Of a stretch of 49,495 nt of DNA, positions 7,483 through 15,700 are shown in pieces. The notes below the pieces were generated by a model. The model did no database searches. It saw nothing but the letters and a program-made list of their open reading frames with translations, and had not been told where the DNA came from. The position numbers and the translations under genes are program-made. Each line of letters opens with the position of its first letter. Position 1 is the first letter of the stretch. This stretch comes from Nocardia carnea (lineage in GTDB: Bacteria; Actinomycetota; Actinomycetes; Mycobacteriales; Mycobacteriaceae), in assembly GCF_029869215.1 (NCBI RefSeq), contig NZ_JARWPM010000109.1:1-49495 (forward strand). Reading direction: 5' to 3'.

Positions 7483-7526
7483 CGAGAGGTAGGGCCAGGC
7501 GCATAGAATGCCTTCCCCCTTTGCGC

Positions 7527-7597
7527 GGTGGAGTGGCCGAGTGGTGAGGCAACGGCCTGCAAAGCCGTGCACACGGGTTCGATTCCCGTCTCCACCT
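7527..7597 (+). tRNA. tRNA-Cys (anticodon GCA)
   Basis: A 71-nt cloverleaf: acceptor GGTGGAG/CTCCACC, anticodon loop CTGCAAA giving GCA (decodes UGC/UGU), T arm GGGTTCGATTCCC, discriminator T. It is separated from tRNA-Gly by 44 nt and from tRNA-Val by a single base. Confidence 0.96.
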
Positions 7598-7598
7598 C

Positions 7599-7673
7599 GC
7601 GCGATTAGCTCAGCGGGAGAGCGCTTCCCTGACACGGAAGAGGTCACTGGTTCAATCCCAGTATCGCGCACCA
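7599..7673 (+). tRNA. tRNA-Val (anticodon GAC)
   Basis: Acceptor GCGCGAT/ATCGCGC, D arm GCTC...GAGC, anticodon loop CTGACAC giving GAC (decodes GUC/GUU), T arm CTGGTTCAATCCCAG, discriminator A and an encoded CCA. It is followed by a strong terminator, so it closes the array. Confidence 0.96.
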
Positions 7674-7688
7674 TATCTGGATAGTTCA

Positions 7689-7716
7689 GGCCCGGCTTTC
7701 GAGCCGGGCCTTTTCT
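7689..7716 (+). terminator. Rho-independent terminator of the tRNA array
   Basis: GGCCCGGC-TTTCGA-GCCGGGCC gives an 8-bp GC stem followed by TTTTCTTTT, a textbook intrinsic terminator just after tRNA-Val(GAC). Confidence 0.92.
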
Positions 7717-7799
7717 TTTGTGCGGGACAGGCGCCAGGGCGGCCGCCGAAACGGGCGGGTGTCCGTGGGCGATATCCACGGCAGAGGAAGAGGCCCGCC

Positions 7800-8075
7800 A
7801 TGAACGTCCCCGACCGCACGCCGGAGCAGCAGGCCGGCCTGGATGCCGCGGCGGCGGCCGTTCAACGGTATGTGGTGTTCCTGCTCACCACCGGCCCTGA
7901 CGTCGACCCCGGCCACAACGCCGCACATCTGCGTGCCTGCCGTACCGCGATCCGCCGTGCCGTTGTCCTCACCGGCTGGCCGCGCGGGGTGGTTCTGCAC
8001 CATGTCTTCGCCGCGGCACTGCCCGCCGACCTCGCCCGTGATGTGGCCGCGGCCGTACGCAAGCGCCGCGGCTGA
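7800..8075 (+). CDS. Hypothetical protein (91 aa)
   Basis: Preceded by a purine-rich GAGGAAGAGG about 6 nt before ATG. The 91 residues look all-helical: an acidic-to-Ala-rich first helix (EQQAGLDAAAAAVQRYVVFLL), a central HNAAHLRACRTAIRRAVVLTG and a basic end (VAAAVRKRRG). There is no signal peptide or known motif. It is convergent with the baeRF11 gene, 18 bp apart. Function unrecognised. Confidence 0.6.
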   Translation: MNVPDRTPEQQAGLDAAAAAVQRYVVFLLTTGPDVDPGHNAAHLRACRTAIRRAVVLTGWPRGVVLHHVFAAALPADLARDVAAAVRKRRG

Positions 8076-8093
8076 CGAAGCCGCTCGAGTGGT

Positions 8094-9200
8094 CTACGCG
8101 GCGTAGCGGAGGATGCCCGCGATCGGTGCGCCGTCGGGGAGGTCCGCCGCGCGGACGGCGAGAACCTCGCCGCCGGTCAGCAGGACGCGGCGGCTGATCT
8201 CGTCGAGTATGCCGGGCGCTTCGGCCGCCGTGGGTTCGGCGAAAGTGACCGCGCCGTCGGCGGATACGGTGCCGGGTATCGAGGCGTCGATATCGACCAG
8301 CAGGGTACCGACGGCCCCGGCGGCCGCCGCGTGCGCGAGATCGGCGATATCGGTGGCGGCCCGGCCCTCGCTGCGGCGCCGTTCCAGCAAATCGACGAGA
8401 CCGGCGAGTTGCGCGGCGTAATGACGGTCGAGGATTTCCCGGGAGCGGTCGGCCAGCTCATGATCCGACAGGTGCTCGGGGTTGCCGGGGATGCTCTCGT
8501 CCAGCAAGCTGTCGTAGCTGTTCACCGAGCGGAACAGCGAATCGATCGGTTCGGTGGCGGCCAGGATCAGCGGGGTGTCCCGGCCGGCGAGTACGTCGCG
8601 CAATTCGGCGTCGACGGCGCGCGCGTACTGGCGGACCCGCATCTTGCGGCCCTCGTCGCCCTGCACGCGGCGTTTCGGGGCGCGATCGCCGAGGCTGGTT
8701 TTGCCCGCATGATCGGCGGCGCTGGTGGGCAGACCGGGAACCGGAACGGTGCGGGCGGGACGGTCGGCGGTGACCTCGACCAGGCGGACACCGCCTTCGG
8801 CCAGCGCGAGAACGAAGGCCGTCTGCGGGAAGGTCACCGCCCGGAGCAGTCGCTTCAGGTAGAACCGGTCGCCGACGGTGGCCGAGGCGTTCAACTGGTT
8901 GGGCACCCGGTAGGCCCGGATTCGGGCCGGTGTCGCGAGGACGACCAACGTGCGCGATTGGAAACGCCAGAACGCCGCGTCGTCGATGTAGTCGTCGAAC
9001 TCTTCCGCGAGCGCCGCCCGGGCCGCGGGATCGGTGACCAGGTCCAGCGCCTGCCGCACCTGGTTGGAGAAGGCGATCCGGTGGTGATCGGGATCGGCGG
9101 TCTCCGATTCGGTCGGCGTGTAGATCGAGACACACCACGGTTCGGTGACGCTTGCGAGGGCTTCGATCTCGCCGCGGGTCGGGATATCGGTATGCAGCAC
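8094..9200 (-). CDS. baeRF family 11 protein (archaeo-eukaryotic release factor-like)
   Basis: A 368-residue protein of the bacterial archaeo-eukaryotic-release-factor-like group, family 11. Diagnostic stretches include LHTDIPTRGEIEALASV, VSIYTPT, FWRFQSRTLVVLATP, RIRAYRVPNQL, DRFYLKRLLRAVTFPQ, VQGDEGRKMRVRQYARAVD and PLILAATEPIDSLFRSVNSY. The start is GTG at 9200 (GGAGG 6 nt upstream), matching the usual family N-terminus; the frame extends further upstream without similarity. Relatives of eRF1 and Pelota led to the proposal that baeRF proteins act on ribosomes or RNA under stress, but family 11 has no tested function. Placement beside tRNA genes is suggestive only. Confidence 0.8.
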   Translation of the reverse strand: MLHTDIPTRGEIEALASVTEPWCVSIYTPTESETADPDHHRIAFSNQVRQALDLVTDPAARAALAEEFDDYIDDAAFWRFQSRTLVVLATPARIRAYRVPNQLNASATVGDRFYLKRLLRAVTFPQTAFVLALAEGGVRLVEVTADRPARTVPVPGLPTSAADHAGKTSLGDRAPKRRVQGDEGRKMRVRQYARAVDAELRDVLAGRDTPLILAATEPIDSLFRSVNSYDSLLDESIPGNPEHLSDHELADRSREILDRHYAAQLAGLVDLLERRRSEGRAATDIADLAHAAAAGAVGTLLVDIDASIPGTVSADGAVTFAEPTAAEAPGILDEISRRVLLTGGEVLAVRAADLPDGAPIAGILRYAA

Positions 9201-9498
9201 GAGCGCCTCCACATCGGACGGTCGGAGCAGCGCACCGGTATCCGCGGTGTCTCGGAGTCCGGCGGCCGGGGCGGGCGGGCGGGTACGCGGCGCCCGATTC
9301 GATCCACTGTCAGCACACTCTCGGCAAACCACATTAGATCACACCGCGGGCGTCCGCAGACAGTGCGTTCGCCGGGCGAACCGGTGCGGTCGCCACGGGA
9401 TCCGGTGGTCGGTGCGCGATCTTGTCGGCGGCCGCCGATAAGCTGGCCCGCACGAACGCGAGCGGCCGGTGAACCGGGATCCCGACAAGGGGGTGTGT

Positions 9499-10752
9499 GT
9501 GCAGGCGGAACCAGTCCGAGGCAAGGTCACCGAGGGGACGGGCAGCGACGCCGCGGACTTTCCCGACGATCTGCGCGAGCATCTGTCGTTCGAACTCGAG
9601 GAGTGTGCGCACACGCTGGGCGTGCTGATCGACGAGTACGCGGTGGACCGGGAACGCGCCGCGACCATTCTGAGGTTGCGGCTGGGAATCACCGGGGAGC
9701 GGCCCGAAACGCTCACCCGGATCGGGGCACGGTTCGATTTCTCCCGGGATCGGGCGCGGCAACTGCATACCAAGGCCGTCGGTGAACTGTTGCGGCATAC
9801 GGCGCGCTCCGGGCGGCTGCCGATACCGGTGTACGCCCGGCGCTATCCGGTGGGCACGCGGGATTCGGTGCTCACGCGCGCGCTGCTGGCCGAAACCTAT
9901 GCCACCGAGGGAGATATCGCCGTCAACGATCTGGCGTACCTGAAATTGCGACTGGCGGGGCACAGTGCCGCCGACGCGAAACGGGTCGCGGGATTCGTGA
10001 CCCAGCGGATCGTGGCGTGGCGCAAGAAGACCAATCACCTGCTGTCCCGGTTGCGGGAGACCGATTCGCCCGCGGGGCCGCCCGCCCCGTGGCCGCAGCG
10101 GATCGAATGGCCGCGGCGGGCCGTGGCCGCGGCGCCGCTGCCCACCGCGGCGGCGCGCTCCTTCGATCTCGCCGACGACGGGCGCGGCCGGTTCTATCTG
10201 CACAAACCGGGCCGGGATATCGGTTTCGACTCCGGGCTGGAGGCGCGCCTGATGCGGCTGCTGGACAACGACGACCGCATCCGGACGTTCCAGGAGTATC
10301 CCGATGCCGTCGGCTATCGCGTCGACGGTGCCGAACAGGTGCACTTTCCGACACTCGTCGCCGAACTCGCCGACGGCCGCCGGGCACTGATCGATGTGCA
10401 ACCACTGGGGCATATCGGTTTCCACGGCAACCGGGAGAAGGCGCGCGCGGCCCGGGCGTGGGCGCACGAGAACGGGTGGGGCTGGATGCTGTGGACCGGC
10501 AGCGCCCTGGGCGAAGCGGAACTCGCCGCATACCCGGTGCCCGCGGATATCGAGCGACAGCTGGTGGAGCTGCTGGCCGAGGGGCCGGTGCGGTGGCCCG
10601 CACTCGGGGAACTGCGGACCGCGCGCGGGCTGGCCCCGATCGATCTGCTCGCGCTGGCCGTCCGGCACGAATGGCGTTGGGATCGGACGCCGTTCCGGCT
10701 GTCGGCCGGCGAACAGCCGCGCACCGGCCGTCCCGCCGCGGTCAGGGTTTGA
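9499..10752 (+). CDS. Sigma-70 region 4-like DNA-binding domain fused to a TnsA-like nuclease fold
   Basis: 417 residues in two parts. Residues about 52-100 (RAATILRLRLGITGERPETL, then TRIGARFDFSRDRARQLHTK) resemble sigma region 4 of RpoD, the -35-binding helix-turn-helix. There is no region 2, so it is not a full sigma factor. Residues about 240-335 resemble TnsA-type PD-(D/E)XK nucleases: GFDSGLEARLMRLL (Glu248), FQEYPDAVGYRVDG, VHFPTLVAELADGRRALIDV ending in DVQ, then KARAARAWAHENGWGWMLWT. The usual Asp after Pro is Thr285 and E-x-K reads D299-V-Q301, so cutting activity is doubtful. GTG at 9499 is preferred (AAGGGGG, 5-nt spacing) over GTG at 9469. The 3' end overlaps the convergent CoiA-like gene by 11 bp. 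Function unknown. Confidence 0.72.
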   Translation: MQAEPVRGKVTEGTGSDAADFPDDLREHLSFELEECAHTLGVLIDEYAVDRERAATILRLRLGITGERPETLTRIGARFDFSRDRARQLHTKAVGELLRHTARSGRLPIPVYARRYPVGTRDSVLTRALLAETYATEGDIAVNDLAYLKLRLAGHSAADAKRVAGFVTQRIVAWRKKTNHLLSRLRETDSPAGPPAPWPQRIEWPRRAVAAAPLPTAAARSFDLADDGRGRFYLHKPGRDIGFDSGLEARLMRLLDNDDRIRTFQEYPDAVGYRVDGAEQVHFPTLVAELADGRRALIDVQPLGHIGFHGNREKARAARAWAHENGWGWMLWTGSALGEAELAAYPVPADIERQLVELLAEGPVRWPALGELRTARGLAPIDLLALAVRHEWRWDRTPFRLSAGEQPRTGRPAAVRV

Positions 10753-11701
10753 TGACCATGGTCGCCGCGAGGAAGGTGGCGAGCAACAACATCACGAAAA
10801 CCGTGACGACCTGCCAGTTGTCGATGGTCTTGTGCAGCCGTCGGATGGTGTCCTCCAGCGCCCGGTGCACCCGCTCCTGATCGGCGATCCGCCGGCCCGC
10901 CGCGGCCACCGCCTCGGCCTGCTCCCGCGCCCGCTGGGCGGTCCGTTCCAGCCGGGCCTGGGTGCGCTCGAGCTGGTGCTTCTTGTCCCGTACCGCCTGC
11001 CGGGCCACGGCCAGCGCCGTGCGCTGCTGGATCAGCTCCTGACGCTGCTGTTCGAGCATCAGGGCCTGAGTACGAGTGTGCTTCTCCCAGTCGGTCACAG
11101 CCGCCCAACCCTTCCTCAGATGATCGCGGTAACCCCACGCGACCTCACCGGCCACCCACTCGCGCAGGAACTCACGCAATTCGTACGGCCGTTCGCCGGG
11201 CACCACGAAACCCTCGGAACCGAGTTCCAGCATCCCGCTCACCGCCCGGTACTCGCACGACTCCGGCGCCAGATCGGCGATACCCAGTGCCGGCAGCTGC
11301 GACACCCAGAACCCCGGTGCACACAGCCACAGCACCCCGGCATAACCCAGCGCCTTCAACTGGTCCGTATGGTGCTGCGCCAGTTCCTGAGTCAGTGGCC
11401 CGGAACGCACCTCGATCGCGAACTGTTCGGTGCCGCGCCGCCACCACACATCGACGGTCAACGGTCCGACCCGGCGGTCCACCACCGCCTCCTCCGCACC
11501 GAACGCGAGCAGCCGGGCGGCCAGCCAGTACTTCAGGCGCTGGGTGTTCCATTGGGCTTCCACACAGCGGGCGCAGCGGCAGCCGTAACCGGACGCGGTG
11601 TCCCCGGGCTGTTCGCCGCGCGCCTGACCGTCCGAAATTCCCAGATCGGACAACATTGTCCGGCGCCCACACCGTATTTCCGTTCGCCGCTTCGTCTGCA
11701 T
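10742..11701 (-). CDS. CoiA-like nuclease-fold protein with coiled coil and C-terminal membrane anchor
   Basis: 319 residues. The N-terminal part has clustered cysteines (C41-x-C43-x2-C46), then a CoiA-like restriction-endonuclease fold: NTQRLKYWLAARLL, VDRRVGPLTVDVWW (Asp84), FAIEVRSGPLTQE (Glu97-Val-Arg99 in the E-x-K/Q position) and HHTDQLKALGYAGVLWLCAP. Residues about 205-292 form a long charged coiled coil rich in Gln and Arg, and residues about 298-316 are one transmembrane helix, leaving only three residues beyond it, so the nuclease domain should be a cytoplasmic domain on the membrane. ATG 11701 is chosen (GGGTGG upstream); ATG 11656 is an alternative. CoiA helps competence-related recombination in firmicutes; this architecture is different and its role is unknown. 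Confidence 0.72.
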   Translation of the reverse strand: MQTKRRTEIRCGRRTMLSDLGISDGQARGEQPGDTASGYGCRCARCVEAQWNTQRLKYWLAARLLAFGAEEAVVDRRVGPLTVDVWWRRGTEQFAIEVRSGPLTQELAQHHTDQLKALGYAGVLWLCAPGFWVSQLPALGIADLAPESCEYRAVSGMLELGSEGFVVPGERPYELREFLREWVAGEVAWGYRDHLRKGWAAVTDWEKHTRTQALMLEQQRQELIQQRTALAVARQAVRDKKHQLERTQARLERTAQRAREQAEAVAAAGRRIADQERVHRALEDTIRRLHKTIDNWQVVTVFVMLLLATFLAATMVIKP

Positions 11702-11804
11702 GCGACCACCCATCTGACCCGAACACCGCGCCGGCCCGACCACCACACCGGCTCTTCCAGAGTGCGCCACAACTGCCGGTCAGCGCCAGGTTTCTGTCCA
11801 GCAG

Positions 11805-12758
11805 TTACCCAAGTGGGACCCGCCCAACCTTCGCCGCCCGCGCTGTCCCGGTCACCGGATGGCCGGACGCCAGCACGGTGCGGATCAACGTGCGCAGCCA
11901 CGCATGCGCGGGATCCGGTGTGTTGCGCGGATGCCACGCCAGCGAGATCGTCACCTCCGGCAGCGGCAGCGGGATCTCGAAGGCGCACAGCCCCATCGCG
12001 GGCAGTGTGGTGGCCGCGACCAGTGCCGGTGCCGGGCACACCACCACGCCCGACCGTACGGCCAGCAGCGCGGTGGTCAGATCGGGGACTGTCGCCACGA
12101 CGCGGCGGGTGCGGCCGTGCAGGGCGAGCCGGTCGTCGATGGCGTCCCGGGCGATCCCCCGCGGCGAAATGCTGATATGCGCCGCCGCGGCATAGGCGGC
12201 GACGGTGACGCGTTCGGTGACCAGCGGATGCCCGGGCGCGGCAACGCCGATGAGCCGGTCGCCACGAACACGTTCCACCCGGGTCTGCGGATCCGCCCGT
12301 GCGATCACCCCTACCTCCACGTCGATCCGGCCTTCTCGCAGCGCACTCGCGGCCCCGGCCGGGTCGGCCGGGACGAAACGCAGCGTGACCCCGGGAGCCT
12401 GCGCGCGGGCGGCGGTGAGCAGGCCACCGGCGAGTTCGGGCAGCACCGCGTCGTCGACGTGCAGCGCGAAACCGCGCACCAGCGCGGTGGGGTCGACGGT
12501 ATCCGGTTTCGCCAGCAGCGCGCGGCCCTGTTCCACCAGCGCGCTCACCTCGAACCGGAGTTCGAGCGCACGCGGTGTCGGCACCAGGTCCCGGCCCGCG
12601 CGCACCAGCAGCGGGTCGTCGTAGACGCGGCGCAAACGCGCCAGCGTGCGGCTCATCGCGGGCGGTGAGGTGCTGAGCCGTTCGGCGGCCTTGGTGACGC
12701 TGTTGGTTTCGAGCAGGGCGTGCAGCGCCACCAGCAGGTTCAGGTCGAGATCCGCCAC
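11805..12758 (-). CDS. LysR-family transcriptional regulator
   Basis: 317 residues. The N-terminal helix-turn-helix is clear (LDLNLLVALHALLETNSVTK, then AAERLSTSPPAMSRTLARLR, then DDPLLVRAGRDLVPTPRAL), followed by a periplasmic-binding-type effector domain (VTLRFVPADPAG, LREGRIDVEVGVI, GVAAPGHPLV). The start is GTG at 12758, only 7 nt beyond the TGA of the monooxygenase gene on the same strand, so translation is likely coupled. Regulator and monooxygenase therefore probably form one unit; the effector is unknown. Most LysR regulators are transcribed divergently from their target, so lying downstream in the same operon is less usual. Confidence 0.88.
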   Translation of the reverse strand: MADLDLNLLVALHALLETNSVTKAAERLSTSPPAMSRTLARLRRVYDDPLLVRAGRDLVPTPRALELRFEVSALVEQGRALLAKPDTVDPTALVRGFALHVDDAVLPELAGGLLTAARAQAPGVTLRFVPADPAGAASALREGRIDVEVGVIARADPQTRVERVRGDRLIGVAAPGHPLVTERVTVAAYAAAAHISISPRGIARDAIDDRLALHGRTRRVVATVPDLTTALLAVRSGVVVCPAPALVAATTLPAMGLCAFEIPLPLPEVTISLAWHPRNTPDPAHAWLRTLIRTVLASGHPVTGTARAAKVGRVPLG

Positions 12759-12765
12759 GCCCGGT

Positions 12766-15700
12766 TCAGGTCCGCCGGACGGCGGCGGAGCGGGACGCGG
12801 GGCGCTCGGCGGCTTCCCGCGTCGTGTCGTCGGCCGGACGGTCCGCATCGCGTTCCGTGGATACCCGCGAAGACTCGGTTGTCGCGGTCCCGCCGGCACC
12901 CGCGTTCGCGGGATCCGTGGCCGGTTCGGCCGCCCGGTCCGCGGCAACCGTCGCGGGCATCGCTGTGGCCGGCTCGGTCCGTTGCTCCGCGGGCACGCCG
13001 GCGCTGCGCGCATCGTCCGCCACGCCCGAATCGAGCGACGGTGTGGCCGTTGCCTCTCGGACCGACCGCTGCTCCGCTGCAGCCGACGCGGTCTCGGTGT
13101 CGGTATCGGCCGACTGTGCGTCAGCCGGCGTAGGTACTTCTGCGGAACTCGCGGCAGGAGCCATCCGCTCGCCGGATACGGCGGAGGAAGTTCCCGCGGC
13201 GGCGGGTACCGCGGCCGGGGGGCCGGACTCTTCCGCCGCTCGGTTCTCGGGCCCGACCGCACCGGATGCGGTGGTCCCCGTGATCGTTCCGGAGGCGGGA
13301 CGGTCACCTCCGACCGCATCGGATGCGGGGCGCGCCCGGGTCGATTCGGAGGCGGGACGGTCAGCTTCCGCCGAGATCGTTCCGGATGCCGGACGCAAGC
13401 TTTCCGCCGAAACTACATCCGATCGCGCCGGGCTCGCGGCAGACTCTTCCGCCGGTACCTGCGCCGATCCGCTCGCCCGGGGAGTGACAGCGGTGTCCGC
13501 CGGTTCCGGGTTCGCGGCGGGTGGTCCGGCCGTGGGTGACGCCGAGCCCGACCCGGCAGCTTCGAACAAGGTCTCTTCGGCTTGGCCAGGCTGCCCGGGG
13601 GCGCGGTCCTCGGCCGGTACTGCGTAGCCCGGGCGAGAACCGGCGGACTGCTCCGGGTAGCCGTGAGCTTCGATTCCCGCGCGGGCGTCGTCCGGTGCAG
13701 CGGCCGATCCATCGGCATGCGTGGGCGGCGGCACCTCGGGTGTCCCGGCCGCGGCGGGATCAGGGGCTGTCGTTTCGGCCGGCCGGTCCGCGGTCCGCGG
13801 CGGAACCTGGCCGGTTTCGGGGCTGCCGGATGCCGCGGCGCCGGGCACCGGGTGTGTGTTCGCCGGCGGAAGTCCTTCCATCAGCGGCTGTGCGGTACGC
13901 ATATCGATTCGCACCGTCGCGCTGTTGGAGCGGGCGGCGATCTTGGCGGCCCGCTGCTCGGCTGCCGCCCGGCGGGCCGCCTCGGCAGCGGCCTGCTGTG
14001 CGGCCGCGGAGCGCGGCGTCACCGGCGCCGGGTTGTCGGGCGCGGGGCGCGGGGGCACCGGGGCCGGGTTGTCAGGCGCCGGGCGCGGGGGCTCCGCCGC
14101 CGGTCCGGATGTCTCGGCGGGCGGCCGGGTGACGTGCGGCGGCGCCGCGGGAGGCGGAATCGATGCCCCGGACACCGGTGCCGGGGGCGCGGGCGGCGTG
14201 GCGGGAACGGGCCGGGGCACGGCGACGGGTTCCTGGGGACCCGGTGCGGGCGGGCGCGCCGCGGCCGGCGGCCGGGAGGGCACGGGCGGAGAAGGTGCGG
14301 GCGGGCGGATCTCGGGGACCGGGTGTGTCCGGGCGGCGGGATCCACGGCGGGCAGAGCTGCCGTCCGGACGGCGCTCGCGGCCACGGCATCCGGGATCCG
14401 GACGGTGGGCGAATCCGCGGGCGCTACCGGGGCGTGGAGTTGCGGAGCCCGCGCCCCCTGCACGCCGGGGGCCACCGCGAGCGGAGCGGTGGGCGGATTG
14501 GCCGGCGTCTGTCCACCCTCGGCGGGAACCGGGCTCGGTCCACCCGTCGCCGGCGGTGGGGTCGACCCACCCCTCGGCGTTGCCGGGTTCGGGCCGCCCG
14601 TTGCCGGATTCGTCGCCGCGGGGGTCGCCGCCTGCCCGCCGGGACCGCGTTTGCGGCGCGACACCACCCGGTAATCGCCGGGCCGCACCGGCCGCAACCA
14701 CTGCGCGGCGCGGGCCGCCAGCGGGAGCCGGACCCCGAGATCACCCAGCAGTTCGTCGATATCGCGAATGGCGTACGGCGTGAGCGTGCCGTGCACATGC
14801 CGGCCACGGGTGTGCTGGTCGAGCCAGCGCAGCCGGGCGTCGATCCGCTCGCTCATCGTCTCGGCGGGGGGCACGACCAGGGTCCCGGTGAGCAGCGCCG
14901 CGGTCCAGTGCGCGCCGATTTCCGCGCGCACCGCGCTGAGCAGCGAGGTGTGATAGCCGGCGAAGGTCAGATGCGGGACATCCAGCGGCAGGATCTGCCG
15001 GTACAACCGGAAATTGCCGTCGTCGTCGGTGAGCTGCCGCTGCACATACGGAGTCAGGAACGGGACCCGCTGCTGGAAGCCGGTGGCACAGACGACGATA
15101 TCGGCGCGAACCCGCTGCCCGTCGGAGAGTTCGGCGTACGGACCGGCCGGGCCACCGCCGAGCCCGACCACTGCCGTCTGCCCGCGGACAGTGATCCGTC
15201 CCTGCGTCACCTGCTCGGCGAAACCCTCCGACGCCAGGCCGAACGCACCGTCCTGGGCCTGTTCGAACCGTACCGGTGGGATCAGCCCGAGTTCGGCCGC
15301 GCCGGACCGCTGCGCCACCAGGGCTTCGATGAGGTCGAGGTTGCTGTCGCGGAAGGAGCGGGCGGGGCCGTGCAACAGCCGTTCGATCCGGCCGGGGTCG
15401 GGCCGGCCGAAATGCGCGGCGCCGCTGCGGGTGAGCAGCACCCGTTCGGCGTCGATTCCGGGGGCGAGCCGACGCGGCATCTTCCACAGCAGCCGGCGCG
15501 CGACCACCGTGGTGTCGGCGGCCACCCGGCTGATCTCGGTGGCGATATCGCCGGCGGCGGCGCCGTAGCCGATCACGACGACCGACCGGTCCCGTACCGC
15601 CTCCACATCGAGGAACTGGGTGGAGTGCCCGAGCTGGCCGCCTGCGCGCGCGAATTCGGCGGCGCCCGCGAAATCCGGGATCTCGGGACCGCTGAAGACG

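Noticed and set aside
9200..9332. N-terminal extension of the baeRF11 protein to 9332
   Set aside because: The extra 44 residues do not resemble the family, whose members begin at LHTDIPTR; GTG 9200 has a Shine-Dalgarno.
12824..13627. Long plus-strand frames opposite the monooxygenase tail
   Set aside because: They are complements of the low-complexity tail, lack start signals, and the minus frame is continuous with the FMO catalytic domain.
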